Positions 29,865 through 43,576 of a stretch of 64,000 bases of DNA are shown piece by piece; positions within the stretch are counted from its first letter, which is position 1, and every line of letters begins with the position of its first letter. This DNA is from Nyssa sinensis (taxonomy: Eukaryota; Streptophyta; Magnoliopsida; Cornales; Nyssaceae), in the NCBI GenBank assembly GCA_008638375.1, contig CM018052.1:33744226-33808225 (forward strand), written 5' to 3'. A model generated the notes under the pieces. It was given only the letters and a program-made list of their open reading frames with translations, had not been told where the DNA came from and did not search any database. Position numbers and translations under genes: made by a program.

Positions 29865-32800
29865 CTCATATTTTGGAAAATGATGCTTTTTTGCGTATTT
29901 TTCTTTCTTATAGATAAGTGGCCCTTGGGGTGGGAAGTTTTTGTGTATTTATCATTTGGTGGTTTCTCTGATTTCCTGCATTGATGGTAATTCTTGTTGA
30001 TGTATGCGTATAAGTGATTGACTAACGAATTTCTTGTTTTAATATTGACACTCTTTCATGCTTGGGAAGAGGTAGATCTACAATTGAATTTGTTAAAACA
30101 AAAATAATCTGTAGAACCATCTTTTCCTATTTTAACAATGTTACTTGTTAGTGACAATTGCAGTTGCTCATTGTAGAATGTCAAAGAAATTAGTAAACAG
30201 GGTTGAATCTAACAAAGACTTGAACTGTCATATTTTAATTTTTGGTGTTAAATTTTCTTGCTGTTTTCCCCATCCTTTCTTTTAGTGGTTCAAATGAAAG
30301 CAAGCAACACTACTGCTTCCACAAGAGAAGCATCAAGGTTTTGAATACCAACTGTGGCAAATAGCCCACACTTGGTAACATTTGTCAAAAGGTCTTCAAT
30401 TTTGGCAGGGTTTTAACTGAACCTAAGGTCTCTCCATGAAAGTTGATGCAGCCGGTAAATTTAATATATGATACTGCTATGCTCGAACCTTCCTAGACTA
30501 ACTCAAACTGAATGGCTAATGTTTCATAGAATGGGTTGTATGGTGTTTATATCTTATTTGAGTTGTATTTAAATGGAAGAACCATTTTATGGTTGTAATT
30601 TGGTCATATGTAATCAAACAGCCTTTTTGTTATCTATTATTCGTGTAATTTCCAACAGGTATTGCCTATAGAGTTAACTCGATTGCCACTTCTTGAGAAG
30701 CTGTACCTGGATAACAACAAATTATCACTTTTGCCACCTGAGCTGGGGGAGTTGAAAAACTTGAAAGTTCTTGGGGTTGACTACAACATGCTGATTTCAG
30801 TGCCCGGTAAGCTAGGAACTATGGTTTTTCTTTTTTATTTTCTAAAAGTATGATTTGCCTTTTAAACCATGTCAAGTTCTTAGTTACAGTAAAATGAAGT
30901 AACAGAAATGGAATGCACCTCTTTCTCTGGAGTTCTGGGATATCAATTATATCTTCCTTGAACTTATTTCTTTGATTTATCTTGGTTGGAAACTGTGGGC
31001 AGTTGAACTGAGGCAGTGTGTTGGACTGGTGGAATTGTCTTTGGAACACAACAAGCTGGTCCGGCCTCTTCTTGATTTCAGGTCATTTCATCAGCATATC
31101 AGTGTCTTTCTTCGGCCTCCTTTTGTTCTACTTTGTTTCTTAATGAATTTTAGTGTCACAAAATCCTTATGTTTATTTTCAGTTTAATGGCAGGGCTATG
31201 GCAGAGTTACGTGTTCTTAGGCTATTTGGCAATCCCCTTGAATTCCTCCCCGAAATTTTGCCGTTACAAGAACTTCGCCACTTGTCTCTTGCAAACATCA
31301 GGATCGTGGCTGATGAAAATCTGAGATCAGTGAATGTGCAAATAGAGGTATTCAAAAATACATCAGTGCTTGCTACTTTGTGCCAGCCACTTTAGATTTT
31401 TCGAGATAAAGATACAGCCAACCACTTTAGCTTTGTTGACTTAAAGATATACTTTTTTTTCGGCTGGGGTAATTGCAGATGGAGAATAATTCTTACTTTG
31501 GTGCTTCTCGACACAAAATGAGTGCCTTCTTCTCTCTTATATTTCGTTTCTCTTCTTGTCATCACCCTTTGCTAGCATCGGCCCTCGCAAAGATAATGCA
31601 AGACCAAGGAAACCGTGTGGTTGTTGGTAAAGATGAGAATGCCGTGCGGCAGCTTATAAGCATGATAAGTAGCGACAATCGTCATGTGGTATGTTTCAGA
31701 AATTTCTACTTTTATTAGTTAGATCACTCTTGCGTGTCTGTTTCCCTGTCATGCACTAACTAGTTCTACTTTCTTTCAGGTTGAACAAGCATGCTCTGCT
31801 CTTTCATCTCTTGCCTCAGATGTTTCTGTGGCAATGCAGTTGATGAAATCTGACATCATGCAACCGATTGAAAGAGTACTGAAATCTGCTGCCCAGGAAG
31901 AAATAATTTCTGTCTTGCAAGTTGTGGTCATTTTGGCTTTTGCATCTGATACTGTAGCTCAAAAGATGTTGACCAAGGATGTATTAAAATCATTGAAGTT
32001 GTTATGTTCCCATAAAAACCCGGAGGCAAGCTGACAGCTTCTAATTTTAACTTTCTGGTTTTCATTACTTCCTCTTTTATTGCATGGCCATCTAATACTG
32101 AAGGTTTATATTGTATCAGGTTCAAAGGTTGGCATTATTAGCAGTTGGAAATTTAGCCTTTTGCTTGGAGAATCGGCGTACACTTGTCACTTCTGAAAGT
32201 TTGCGGGAATTTCTTCTGCGGTTGACAGTTGCATCTGAACCACGTGTGAATAAAGCTGCGGCTCGTGCTCTGGCAATTCTTGGTTTGTTTCTTTACCTAA
32301 TATTTTTCTGTATTTTGGAACTGTTTCCGCTTTAACATAACGGGTCTGTTCAATTTTTCCTATTCTAGGTGAGAATGAGAATCTACGACGTGCTATTAAA
32401 GGGAGACAAGTTCCAAAGCAAGGACTGCGCATACTTTCAATGGATGGAGGTGGCATGAAAGGTTTGGCAACTGTACAGATTCTAAAGGAAATCGAAAAGG
32501 GAACTGGGAGGCAGATACATGAAATGTTTGACCTTATCTGTGGCACATCAACGGGTGGCATGCTTGCTGTTGCTCTTGGAATTAAACTCATGTCTTTGGA
32601 AAAATGTGAAGAGATATACAAAAAATTGGGTTAGTACACTGCATCAGCAGAGTAGCATTTTGACCGCCTTATGATTTCTTTAGTATTTCATCCTTCTGGC
32701 TGTTATTTTTTCTCAGGGAAACTTGTCTTTACGGAACCGGTGCCAAAGGACAATGAAGCTGCAAGTTGGAGAGAAAAGTTGGATCAGCTTTACAAAAGTT

Positions 32801-33202
32801 CATCACAAAGTTTCAGAGTTGTTGTTCATGGATCTAAAGTATGTATATTGTTCTTTGAATTCTATCTCAGATGTCATTGGAAACTTCAAGATATTTTTGT
32901 TTTCCAAAAGTATGAAACTTAATATTTTGTGGAGCAAAATTAGTATCTTTCTCAAAATTTAGTATCTTTATGAAAGAACTATATGAAAAATAGTGTAATG
33001 GGAAACACATGATTCCTGACATGTATTGTTGTGTTTTTGTTCTTCGTCTTTCGTTCCTTTTTACAACTACCTCTCCTCCTTCCTGGGGCTGTGTTCCCTC
33101 ACCCTTTGTTCAAAGGGCTACTCTGCTGAAGAATATTTGAAGGGTGTGATTATAGAATTCACTTTTTTTCTCCTCCACTATTGTAACAAAAAAAAAAAAA
33201 AG

Positions 33203-33236
<34 letters not shown>

Positions 33237-36200
33237 CTTCTTTCTCAGACAGAATGAAACACTACTATTTATTGTCTTGCAGCACAATGCGGATCAATTT
33301 GAGAGGTTGTTGAAGGAGTTGTGTGCTGATGAGGATGGAGACCTCTTAATTGAGTCAGCAGCGAAAAACGTTCCCAAAGTTTTTGTAGTATCGACTCTGG
33401 TCAGCGTGGTGCCAGCTCAGCCTTTTTTGTTCCGTAATTACCAGGTTCTATACGAAGAATTTCTTTGTTGTTTGATATTGACACATCATTAATATGTTAA
33501 AGGGAATTTTGCATGTTGTAATTCTAAAATGTTGTGGTGTTTAGTATCATCACAGTTGCTGTTAATGTTTCTTCAACTAATTTTTCCTTTGTTTCAAAGT
33601 GTAGTATCCTGTTGGCACTCCAGAGATACCTTTTTCAATTTCAGAAAGTTCATCATCCAGTGGGCTAGGAACGGCTACCACCGATGCTCAAGCTGGATAT
33701 AAACGCAATGCTTTTATTGGAAGTTGTAAGCATCATATATGGCAAGCTATAAGAGCATCATCTGCGGCTCCATATTATCTTGATGATTTCTCTGATGGTA
33801 TTCTCATCCCGTGTTTGCTTAATGACTCGTTATGTGGTGTTCTTTTCCTGAACCTATTACTCCTTTTCCTTGTCCTAAGAATGTTTTTTCCCTTACATAA
33901 TTTCTGCAGATGTAAATCGCTGGCAAGATGGTGCTATTGTAGCAAATAATCCTACTATTTTTGCTATACGAGAAGCACAACTTTTATGGCCAGACACAAG
34001 AATTGACTGTTTGATTTCCGTTGGATGTGGTTCGGTTCCAACAAAGGTAAGTGAGGACTTTGTTATTTTCTGAAGAAATCTTCACTGGTTGTACAGCTGG
34101 TTGTACAGTATGTGACACTTTTTAATCAGTAAAAGTATTATATTCATATTAAGGTGTGTCCGAGGGCAGAAAACTCATAATTACAAAAAAAGGGAAAGCC
34201 AAATTATATTCATATAAGGTGTGTGAGATTTACCCATAAAAAAAAAAAAAAATCATATTAAGTGTCCAAGGGGGGCAAAACTCATAATTACAAAAAAGGA
34301 CACAAAGATTAAAGCCTTTAACTTCCCCCAAAACTCTACAAAAGAATCTAAGTACGAAGAAATTACCTCCTTAACCCAGAAAAAGAAGAAGAAGAGAGTA
34401 ACCCCAGGAATTTATCTTTGAAGCAAGAACAAGATTGTTCTATTCCCTCAAAAATTAATTTATGTCTTTCTCTCAATATGCACCATGAAAACTTTGATTC
34501 AACAAAGAAAATAAATAAGAGAGAGAAGGAGAAATCTTATTTTGATAAAAACTATTACAAAGTATTGCTTAAACAAGAAAAATAATAAACCCTTTATAGT
34601 AGGGTTAAACACGAAAGCAAAAGACTAAGGCTGCATTTGGATAGTGATTCAGATATAATTTTTTGAAAATTTTGTAATTAATTTTTTAAAAATTGTGAAA
34701 ATACATTTGGATATGATAATTTAAATTATAAAAAATTAAAATTAATAACTTGCCAAATGCGTGTCTCGCATTTTGAAATTAAAAATCTGTTTTCAAAAAC
34801 ATAAACAAACAAAAACTATCCTTAATGAGGCTAACTAATAACATATATAATATTATTCTAACACACAAGACATAGGGAGGTTATCTTCCATGAATTTCTC
34901 ACCTCCTTTCTAATCCAGCTACATTTCCAATTCAAATGCACCTATCCAACTACAACCAAAAAGTGTAAAAATCAAATCCCATGCATCCTTTTGCCATTTT
35001 GCAATGAATAAGAAGATGATCCACCGACTCCTTTGCTTCTTTGCACATGTAACAATGACTGGTTAAAGGAAATTCTCTTCTTAGAAGATTGTCAATAGTC
35101 AAATCCCTCCCCAAGTTGTGTAATTCCCCCAGCTGCCGATTACGCGAAAAAAATCACCTTCGAAGGAAAACTCAAAATTTTCACACCATCTTCCATGGAA
35201 AATACTCATCTCTTCTTGTCACCAACCCTTTATAAAATGAGTTGACGGTGAATTTCTTGCAACTATTCACTTTCCATACCATCACATCATCCTTTCGTTG
35301 CAATACCCTGAATCTATTTTGCATCTCTATAAGCCTCATTACCTTTCTAACAATCATGGAAGTCCTTATGAAATCGAGGACTCCACACAAAGTTACCATC
35401 CATAAATTCTACGCAATCCGTAACTAGAGCATCCCTATTCCTTGCAATGTTGAAAAGAGCAGGGAATCGCCTATTCAAAGGCTTGTCACAACACCAAGCA
35501 TCCTTTCAAAATTTAACTCCTGAACCTTTCCCAATGTCAAATCGAACATGGAGAAGAAATTCTTCTAATCCTTTTCTACTGGGTTTCTACACCCCACACC
35601 CATAAGGCTCAATGACATCAACCATATTTGGTAATAACTACATCCCTCCAAAACGCACAGCACACCACCACAACCATTTTCCCAAAGGGCTTTGTTGAAC
35701 ATCTTCAAATCTTTAAATCCCAATCCTCAACTTGTTAAAATAAGATTTTGCCTTTTCCCAACCCACAAGATGCATTTTTCTCTCACCATCCTTGCATTCT
35801 TATCGTCATAGCTTCACCAATTTCCTTTCTCTTAACACTGGCATAATATAAAGAGATATATAATAAGTCAGAAGAATCGTTATAGTAATTTTAATAAGAG
35901 TATTCGATCTCCTCTGATAAATATTATCTCTTTCAACTCACCAACTGACATTAGAATTCCTCCATCACAAGGTCTCACACCACTGCAAATCTCCCTGAAG
36001 CATCCAGTGACAATCCTAAATAAGCAGTAGGAAAATGACCCATACCACACCCAAAGCCAACTCCTCCGCCCTCTGCCTCTCCTACTTGATAATCTCGCTT
36101 TTGCTTAAATTCACCCTTGAACCTGACATTGCCTCAAAGCACACTAATACACACCTCAAATACCCAAATTGTCTCTCCTCCACATCAAAGAAAATTATGG

Positions 36201-39200
36201 TGCCATTCACAAAAGGGAAGTGAGAAATACTCACCTTCCTACCCCTTCCATTCTCCATTAAAAAGCTCCTCATCAAATTCCCTGCTATTGCTCTCAACAA
36301 CAATATACTAAATGCCTCCATCACCATTACAAATAAGAAAGGATAAAGAGGGTCCCCTTGTCTTAGATCACAACAAGGCCAGAAGAAGCCCGCTGGTGAC
36401 TCATTAACAAGAACTGAGTAAGAGATTGAAGAAATATACAACTTCATCCACCTTCTCCATTTATCCCAGACCCCGTCCTCTTCATCATAAAAAGAAGGAA
36501 GCCCCAATTAACATGATTTTGCTTTTTCAATATCTAATTTGCATAGCAACCCCGTCTCGTTCCTTTTCGTCCTTGAATCAATACATTCATCGGCTTTTGG
36601 AATCACATCAAGAATTTTCCTACCCCCCTACGAAGGCATTTTGGTTGGTAGAGATGATACTTCCCATCACTTTCCTAAGCATCAACTAAAGAATTTTGGC
36701 CAACAACTTATACATACTTCCCACTAAGCTTATTGGTATAAAGTCCTTTATATTTTTTGCCCCCTCCTTTAAGATCAAAGCAATAAATGTAGCATTTAGG
36801 CTCCTTTCAAAAGAATCATGCTCATGGAAATGGGTAAACATTGACATTATATCCCCCTTAATCACCCTCCAAGAATGCTTATAAAAGCCATCGTAAAACC
36901 ATTCGAACCTGGAGCTTCATCCCTATTACGAGACTTCAAAGCCACCACAACCTCAAGTTCTTTAAACGGTTTTTCCTGCGCAACAGCCTGACCTTCCAGA
37001 ATGGAACTAAAATTCAAATTCTCAAGATCAGGCCCACATGTTTCACTGTATAAATTTTTGTAAAAATCGGCCACGCCTTCCTTATCTCCTCTACATTCAT
37101 GAGTACCCTTTCCCAAATTTTGACAGTCCCAATGTTATATTCCTTTTTTTTGTGAGCCGTTGCAACGCTGTGAAAAAACTATGTTTTCACCCTTTAAACC
37201 CAGCTAAGCTCTCCTTTGAATCCATCCCTGCGAACTCTTCTTCCTTCGACATGGAAAATTACTGTTCTCTGCTGTCTAGAGAGTGAATCTCCTGTAGAAT
37301 CTTTTCTTTTTTCAGTTGTACATTTTCAAACTCCTCATGGTTCCATTTCTTCAAATCATTCTTCAGCAACTTTAATTTCCTGGCCATGATATAACTTGGA
37401 GAACCCATGACGTTGTAACTTTCACACTACTTTTCAACTTTGTCCATAATCCCCAGAAATTGCAGCCACATGTTCTCAAACTTGAAAGGGACTTTTTTCC
37501 CATTTTACACCACTACAATCCAAGAATATAGGAAGATGATCAAATAGTGGTTTTGAAAGACAGCTTTGGTAACAATTGGGAAACTTCTCTTCCTAATCTG
37601 TGGAAACTAGAAACCGATCTAGCTGAGACACAGGTGTGTTACTGCCTACTCTTTTCTTTTGTCCACATAAACATCTCCCTTCCAACAGCAGATCAACCAA
37701 ATTATTAAAGTTGATAAAATCTGATTACATATAAACATCCGCATACCTCAATCTCCCACCACCCTTTCTTTCAACTGGGAATCTAATTACATTGAAATCA
37801 TCCCACACAACCCACAGAATGGGTCCACCTCCCTGCAATCTTTTGCTTCTCCTCCCACAGTTGCCGCCTTTCTGACTCAAGCTGGACCATAAACTCTTGA
37901 GAAAGACCACAGGAAGTTTTCCTTACAAATTAAATTTATGAGAAAGAGCATAGGAAGTTTTCCTTACAAATTAAACTTACAGGAAAGTGAGTAAATGCCT
38001 TGCTGATGATCCAACCTCACCATTATCCTAGAGTCCCGCATCTATAAATGCCACCTGATGTTCCCCTTGATGCCATAATTCTCCACTACACCCATCTATT
38101 ACTCCACAAGCTTCTAGCTAAGCTATCCGTGACCTCCTTCACTTTTGTCTACTGCAGACAGACCATTGCACTTCCTCAGTACACCTTTTACAACAGCTCT
38201 TTTATTTAGATCATTAAGACGCCTAACATCTCATGAAATAATGCATAGCATCATTTGTTTCCCAGCATCACCATGTCCCTGCTTCCCACCTCCCCCTCTT
38301 TTGATGCTTTCCTCCCATCATATTTAATAATAGAAGCCAAATTTTTCAGTTCCCTCCGAAGTTTTCTGGCAGACTACCCCCGTTTTCTTGGACCTGATTT
38401 TCTGCCCTGATAATTTTGTCTCTCTATATCTCTGAACAGTCACACTAGGTCCTCTTCAACTAATTAGAATATCTTCATAGACGGAAGATTGTGCAAAGTT
38501 TTGATATGTAGCAAGAACTGTATATTTGATTACATTTGGGAAATTTTGCAGAAAATTTTATGCTGGGTGAGACTTTCATGATAAAGGATCAAGATAATTT
38601 TGTTGTTTAGACTTTTGAGAACCAAGGCATCGTATTGGAACCCTGATTTTATACTCCTGATCATGCACATTCCATATATGTTTTATGCAGGCGACTTTTT
38701 TTATGTTCTGCTAGAAATACTTCATTGGTATTGCTTATGTTTGCGTAATCTTTATAATTTCCTGATAGATATGGTATTTTTTTGACTCACTTAGAACATT
38801 TTCTTTCACAACCCCCCCCCTTTTTCTTTTTTTCTTCTTTTGGCTGAGGGGTGGTTTTGCCGTACCCTTGTAATTGCTAGAGAATAACTGAAAAATGGAA
38901 AGTTAGAAACAACTCTCCTTGGACAGTAGAGGTGCTAATTATGGATTTATTTATTGAACTTTGTAAGATGCGTTACATTGTTTCCTTTAATAAATATGCC
39001 TGCCATATTAGGTTCGGAAGGGTGGATGGCGTTATTTGGATACTGGGCAAGTGTTGATTGAGAGTGCATGCTCAGTGGAACGAGTAGAGGAAGCTCTCAG
39101 CACATTGCTTCCTATGCTTCCTGAAATGCATTATTATCGGTTCAATCCAGGTGAAGTATTTCTTTTGGGAGTAATTTATGCTTTAAACTGGTGGGTGATA

Positions 39201-42200
39201 TAACAAGTTCTCTCTTTTGTTTTACCTTGAAATAGAGTACAGTTATTTTGCCTTCTTGTTTTCCAAATTTTCTCATTTGTATATAATATTGTAGTAAAGA
39301 ATAGATGTTCAATCTAGACAGAAGTAAATGGTGATAGTGTCCTCAAGTAATTGGCATTAATGCTTTCTTATTTAATTCTATATTCATTTGCACTTGCAGT
39401 TGATGAGCGTTGTGATATGGAGCTGGATGAGACTGATCCCACAGTCTGGCTGAAGTTGGAGGCTGCAACAGAGGAGTACATCGAAAATAACTCTCAGGCC
39501 TTCAAGAATGTTTGTGAAAGACTGTTGCAGTACCAGCACGATGAGAAGTTGGAGAATTTTAAATCTCAGCACTTTCCCAAGTCAAAGGTTTCAAATGCTG
39601 GTATAGGCTTGCATTTTCTCTGTATTTTCATGCTATAAGCTTCGTTCTTTTGGATGTACTTTTGGTTTAACCTTAAATTCTTTTGGTTTTTGACATTGCT
39701 AGGTGAGAATAGCCCTTGTTTAGGTTGGAGACGTAATGTGCTACTTGTGGAAGCATCTCACAGTCCTGATTCTGGAAGAGTTCGTCACCATGCAAGGTCA
39801 CTTGAGGCATTTTGTGCTAGTAATGGAATAAGATTATCTCTGGTGAATGGGATATCAGGAACCTCTAAGCCAGTACCAGGAGCTACCTTCCCAACACCCT
39901 TTACTTCTCCACTGTTTACTGGAAGCTTTCCATCAAGCCCACTTCTATACAGTCCTGATGTTGGATCTCAGAGGGTGGGTCGAATTGATTTAGTTCCACC
40001 TTTAAGCTTGGATGGATTTCAGTCTGGAAAAACAGCTGCTTCGTCACCCCCATCTCCTACAGGACCAAGGCAGCTCTCTTTACCGGTCCGATCATTGCAT
40101 GAGAAATTACAGAATTCACCACAAGTTGGAATTATACATTTGGCTCTCCAAAATGACACATGCGGCTCAATACTAAGGTGAATTTTTTTTGCTAAAATTC
40201 TCTGCTACTATTCTGTTTTTGCATATAAATATAGTTTGACTAAAACCTAATATAGTGGATGTTTACTCTTTAGTTGGCAGAATGATGTATTTGTGGTTGC
40301 TGAACCTGGGGAACTTGCAGACAAGTTTCTACAGAGTGTTAAATTTAGCTTGCTGTCAATTATGCGGGCTTGGCACAGGAAGTATGCATCAACCATCACC
40401 AACATTTCATCTGTTGCTGATCTGGTTGCATTTAAGCCATCCTTTCAAATTGGATGTATTGTCCACCGATATATAGGACGTCAAACTCAAGTAGTCACTC
40501 ATCTTTGACCTCTGCATAGTCTTTTCAGATAATCTCTTCTGTGGTCAGCAAGAAGGACAAAACTACTAATTTTTATTTTTAACGGTTTGTGAAGGTTATG
40601 GAAGACGACCAAGAAATTGGGGCGTATATGTTTCGTAGAACAGTCCCTTCTATGCACTTAACTCCTGATGATGTGCGCTGGATGGTATGTTTTTGGATCT
40701 CCTTTTGATTTACCGATTTTCCTTTTCCTCTTTTTTTTTCAGAAGTAGTGATCAACGATTTGATATGTATTAACTATACTTCTAGAGTTGACTTTTTTGC
40801 CACCAGTTTACTTATTGTTCTGTTCAGAATCAAATTAATTGTCATCTGGCATGAGTAAACTAAGATTGTGTAGTTGGCTGTTTGATTCACTTGGGAGAAT
40901 TTCTCAATCCAATGGAACACTGTTGGCAAAATTTTTGGAAGTTAAAGCGTTGTTTCCATTCCCCCCCCCCGGCACTGGGCAAGCAGAAATTGGCTCATTT
41001 GCATGTGGTTTTTACCAGCCAAGCTAGCAGTAGTAATTATAGTTGTATTTAGCCCTGTCAATGACATCTGTTTTCACATTTGGCCATGTTAGCATGTTAT
41101 TGATACGCTGGTGCAATCAATAATCTTAAGTTCTCATGTAAACTTTTTAGGAGAAATTAACTTGAGCCAAAAAATTTCCTAATGTTCATTTTCATGGTCA
41201 GACGAGTTAAACTCCTAGGAAAGGGGAAGATGATCCCCTCAGTGTATGGTTTACTCAGAATAATTGCTTTCGACCCGAGTGATGTGGTTAAATTTTCGAA
41301 ATTCGGGGGAGTAATTATTTTTCAATATTGAATCTTATGTTCCATCTTGTCAATGACATTATTTCTGAGGTGTCACTGTTAGAATAGGATTATTACATTT
41401 CATCATGGTTTACATTTTTTTATTTTGGCAGCTTTCTTGGCAAGTGAAATTTTGGAAAGAGAGTTAAATCTTTATTTTTTCTTGAGTTCTTATTAACTCA
41501 TGGATAAATAATGCTAGGCTTACTTAAAAACTCTACCAAAAGTATTTACCTTCATGAATTGGCAGTGTTGTATTGGCTGGATATCACATTATGTCATCAT
41601 GATGTGATATCCAGCCAATACAACACTGCTAACTCATGATGTGATATCCAGCCAATACAACACTGCTAACTCATGAAGGTAAACACTTTTGGTAAAATAT
41701 GAAGGTAAGACTAGCATTACTCAATAAATAAATAAAGTGGATAGACAAATGTTGAAATCCAAGAAACAAGATTACTAACATTGGATGCTCACCAAGATTA
41801 ATATAGAAATGGTTGCTTGATATAGTTGTCAACAGCTTATTTAGTACAACCACTGAAAAGATGTAATAGAAGGATAGATGTTAGATTTTATGCCCTTAAA
41901 GTATCTGTCCCTGTGAAGTTCTTAGAATCTTTCATCATTTTTCACCAATATCCTGTTTGGAAATGTAAAGCTACCCGCCCCAAACAAAAAAAAAAACAAA
42001 ACGGTATCCTTGAAGCTGTTACGATACAAAAATGCGTTATTCAAATGTATAGCTCATTTTTCTCTTTCTTCTGATGTAACCAATAATTGAATGTTGCTGA
42101 AACTCGCAGGTTGGAGCTTGGAGGGACAGGATCATAATTTGTACCGGTACATATGGGCCCACCCCAACCTTAATTAAGGCTTTTCTGGACTCCGGGGCCA

Positions 42201-42556
42201 AAGCTGTTATATGCCCTTCGGCTGAACCCCAGGAAATGCAGTTGGCTACGTTCCATGGATCAGGTGACTTTAATGTTTTGGAAAATGGGAAGTTTGAGAT
42301 TGGAGAGGAAGAAGTAGAAGATGAAGAGCCTGAGCCTGTCAGTCCAGTGAGTGACTGGGAAGATAGTGAGCCAGAGAAAAGTGGGGAGCGGTCAATGTGT
42401 TTTTGGGATGATGAGGAGGAGGAATTGTCTCAGTTTGTCTGTCAGTTATATGATTCTTTATTTCGGGAGGGTGCGAAAGTAGATGTTTCCCTACAACATG
42501 CTCTTGCCTCGCATAGGAAGCTGAGGTATTCATGCCATCTCCCCAGTATACTGTAG
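29097..42556 (+). CDS. PLA1: Phospholipase A I (LRR, ARM-like, patatin domains)
   Basis: Plant patatin-like lipid acyl hydrolase of the phospholipase A I type (Arabidopsis At1g61850 type), linked to galactolipid and phospholipid release. Eighteen exons in phase: 29097-29648, 30659-30806, 31003-31081, 31194-31347, 31479-31688, 31780-32025, 32120-32282, 32369-32629, 32717-32838, 33283-33444, 33605-33797, 33910-34046, 39012-39150, 39400-39600, 39703-40177, 40274-40490, 40595-40684, 42110-42556. They give 1,331 residues, close to the family length. Leucine-rich repeats lie in exons 2-4 and ARM-like helices in exons 5-7. The patatin core has MDGGGMKG (544-549), catalytic Ser578 in GTSTGG and Asp770 in DGAIVANNP. 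An acidic stretch lies near the C terminus. Intron 6 is GC-AG. The 5 kb intron 12 holds a LINE and intron 17 a foldback element. A donor-like GT at 42,526 could give another C terminus. Confidence 0.93.
29829..29861. repeat. (GT)n microsatellite
   Basis: About 16 GT units in intron 1 of phospholipase A I. Confidence 0.95.
33179..33232. repeat. Poly-A plus (GA)n simple repeat
   Basis: An A-run followed by GA repeats in intron 9 of phospholipase A I, 50 bp before the exon 10 acceptor. Confidence 0.9.
34140..38340 (-). mobile_element. Degenerate L1-type LINE in intron 12
   Basis: Read on the minus strand, the order is that of a plant LINE ORF2. The endonuclease start is near 38,250 ([19 protein letters not shown]), with another endonuclease part at 37,725-37,910 ([12 protein letters not shown]). 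The linker before RT is at 36,862-37,116 ([22 protein letters not shown]). RT is at 36,082-36,507 ([20 protein letters not shown]), and the RT zinc-binding region is at about 35,180-35,399 ([15 protein letters not shown]). The catalytic FADD position reads FVNG, and many stops and frame changes interrupt it, so it is inactive. It lies antisense to phospholipase A I. Exact ends were not resolved; direct repeats near 34,143 and 34,252 may mark the 3' boundary. Confidence 0.85.
34631..34823 (+). repeat. AT-rich MITE-like element, copy B (nested)
   Basis: Inverted counterpart of the repeat at 24,865-25,075, embedded in or beside the LINE remnant. It starts 'ctgcatttggatagtg' and ends near 'aaacaaacaaaaactatcc'. 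Confidence 0.65.
41509..41719. mobile_element. Foldback/MITE-like inverted repeat in intron 17
   Basis: Long inverted repeat. The left arm, about 41,511-41,591, pairs with a right arm ending near 41,717, through termini read as 'atgctaggcttac' and 'gtaagactagcat'. TA lies at both outer edges (41,509-41,510 and 41,718-41,719). The inner part of the right arm is duplicated with a period of 37 bp, from 41,601 and from 41,638. A transcript would form a hairpin with an extra slipped copy. Confidence 0.85.
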
Positions 42557-43506
42557 TTTGTTGAATAATATGTACACACATGAAAATCCAAAAAAAAAAA
42601 GAGGAAAAGAAGTACATAGATTCATGGGTAAAATAATTGATACAATAGAGGGAACATTCAATTTTGAGGCATATTAATCATGTTGTCTGTTATAATAAAT
42701 ATGTTGATTTTGTTACGTCTTTTTGCCATAATGTAGTTTAATTATTGAACTATACAAATTTGTGCATTCCAGGACCATCGTCTTTTAATTAACTTGGTAT
42801 TTACTTCTTTTTCCCGGGTGGGATTTAAACTTTGAACTATAACATTTGTAAAGCATTTGTTACTGATCGGGAAAAATAAAATTGTAAAGCATTTGATGAA
42901 CACTAATTAATTCGAAGTAGGTATTGTGCCCAGGGCACAATGATATGAGTTTAAACAGGGTTGATATCCCTTACAATACTGTGTTCTTTGCTTCGGGCAC
43001 TTTATGGTTATTGATGGGATAATGTTCTTAAATGAATAACAACTCTTTTCTGCTTAGTAGACTAGAAAGTAATTGTAGGGTATGTTTATTGCAGAGGATT
43101 TGAGAGTCCAATCCAATGGATTGAGATATAAAGTCTATACATCATATGGTAGGAAGAAATTACAATAGTATTAATAATTTTACATCGATTTTTTCAGGAA
43201 TGCTATAACACACAATACGATTGTAAAATCTGATAAAATATTGAATAGTCATGGATCACATGGTTCCAATGGTGAGATGATATCTCACCGTATGGGGTCC
43301 TGAATCATCAAATAAATGCTTGAAAAATCTTTGGAGGGTATGTCTTGGGCTACGGAACTTATGGTAGAATAATCGATCTTCAATAGTGATTATTGGATCA
43401 GAACTGAAAGAACAGGCTACAATACCTTAGAAATTAGGGTAACCTTGGAAGAAAGTTGAAAGATCACTTTGAAGTTTACGGCTACAGGTCACTCTCTCTC
43501 TCTCTC

Positions 43507-43576
<70 letters not shown>

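Noticed and set aside
42339..42617. Minus-strand frame opposite the last PLA I exon
   Set aside because: It is the antisense shadow of an acidic coding exon whose frame is supported by splicing and family match.
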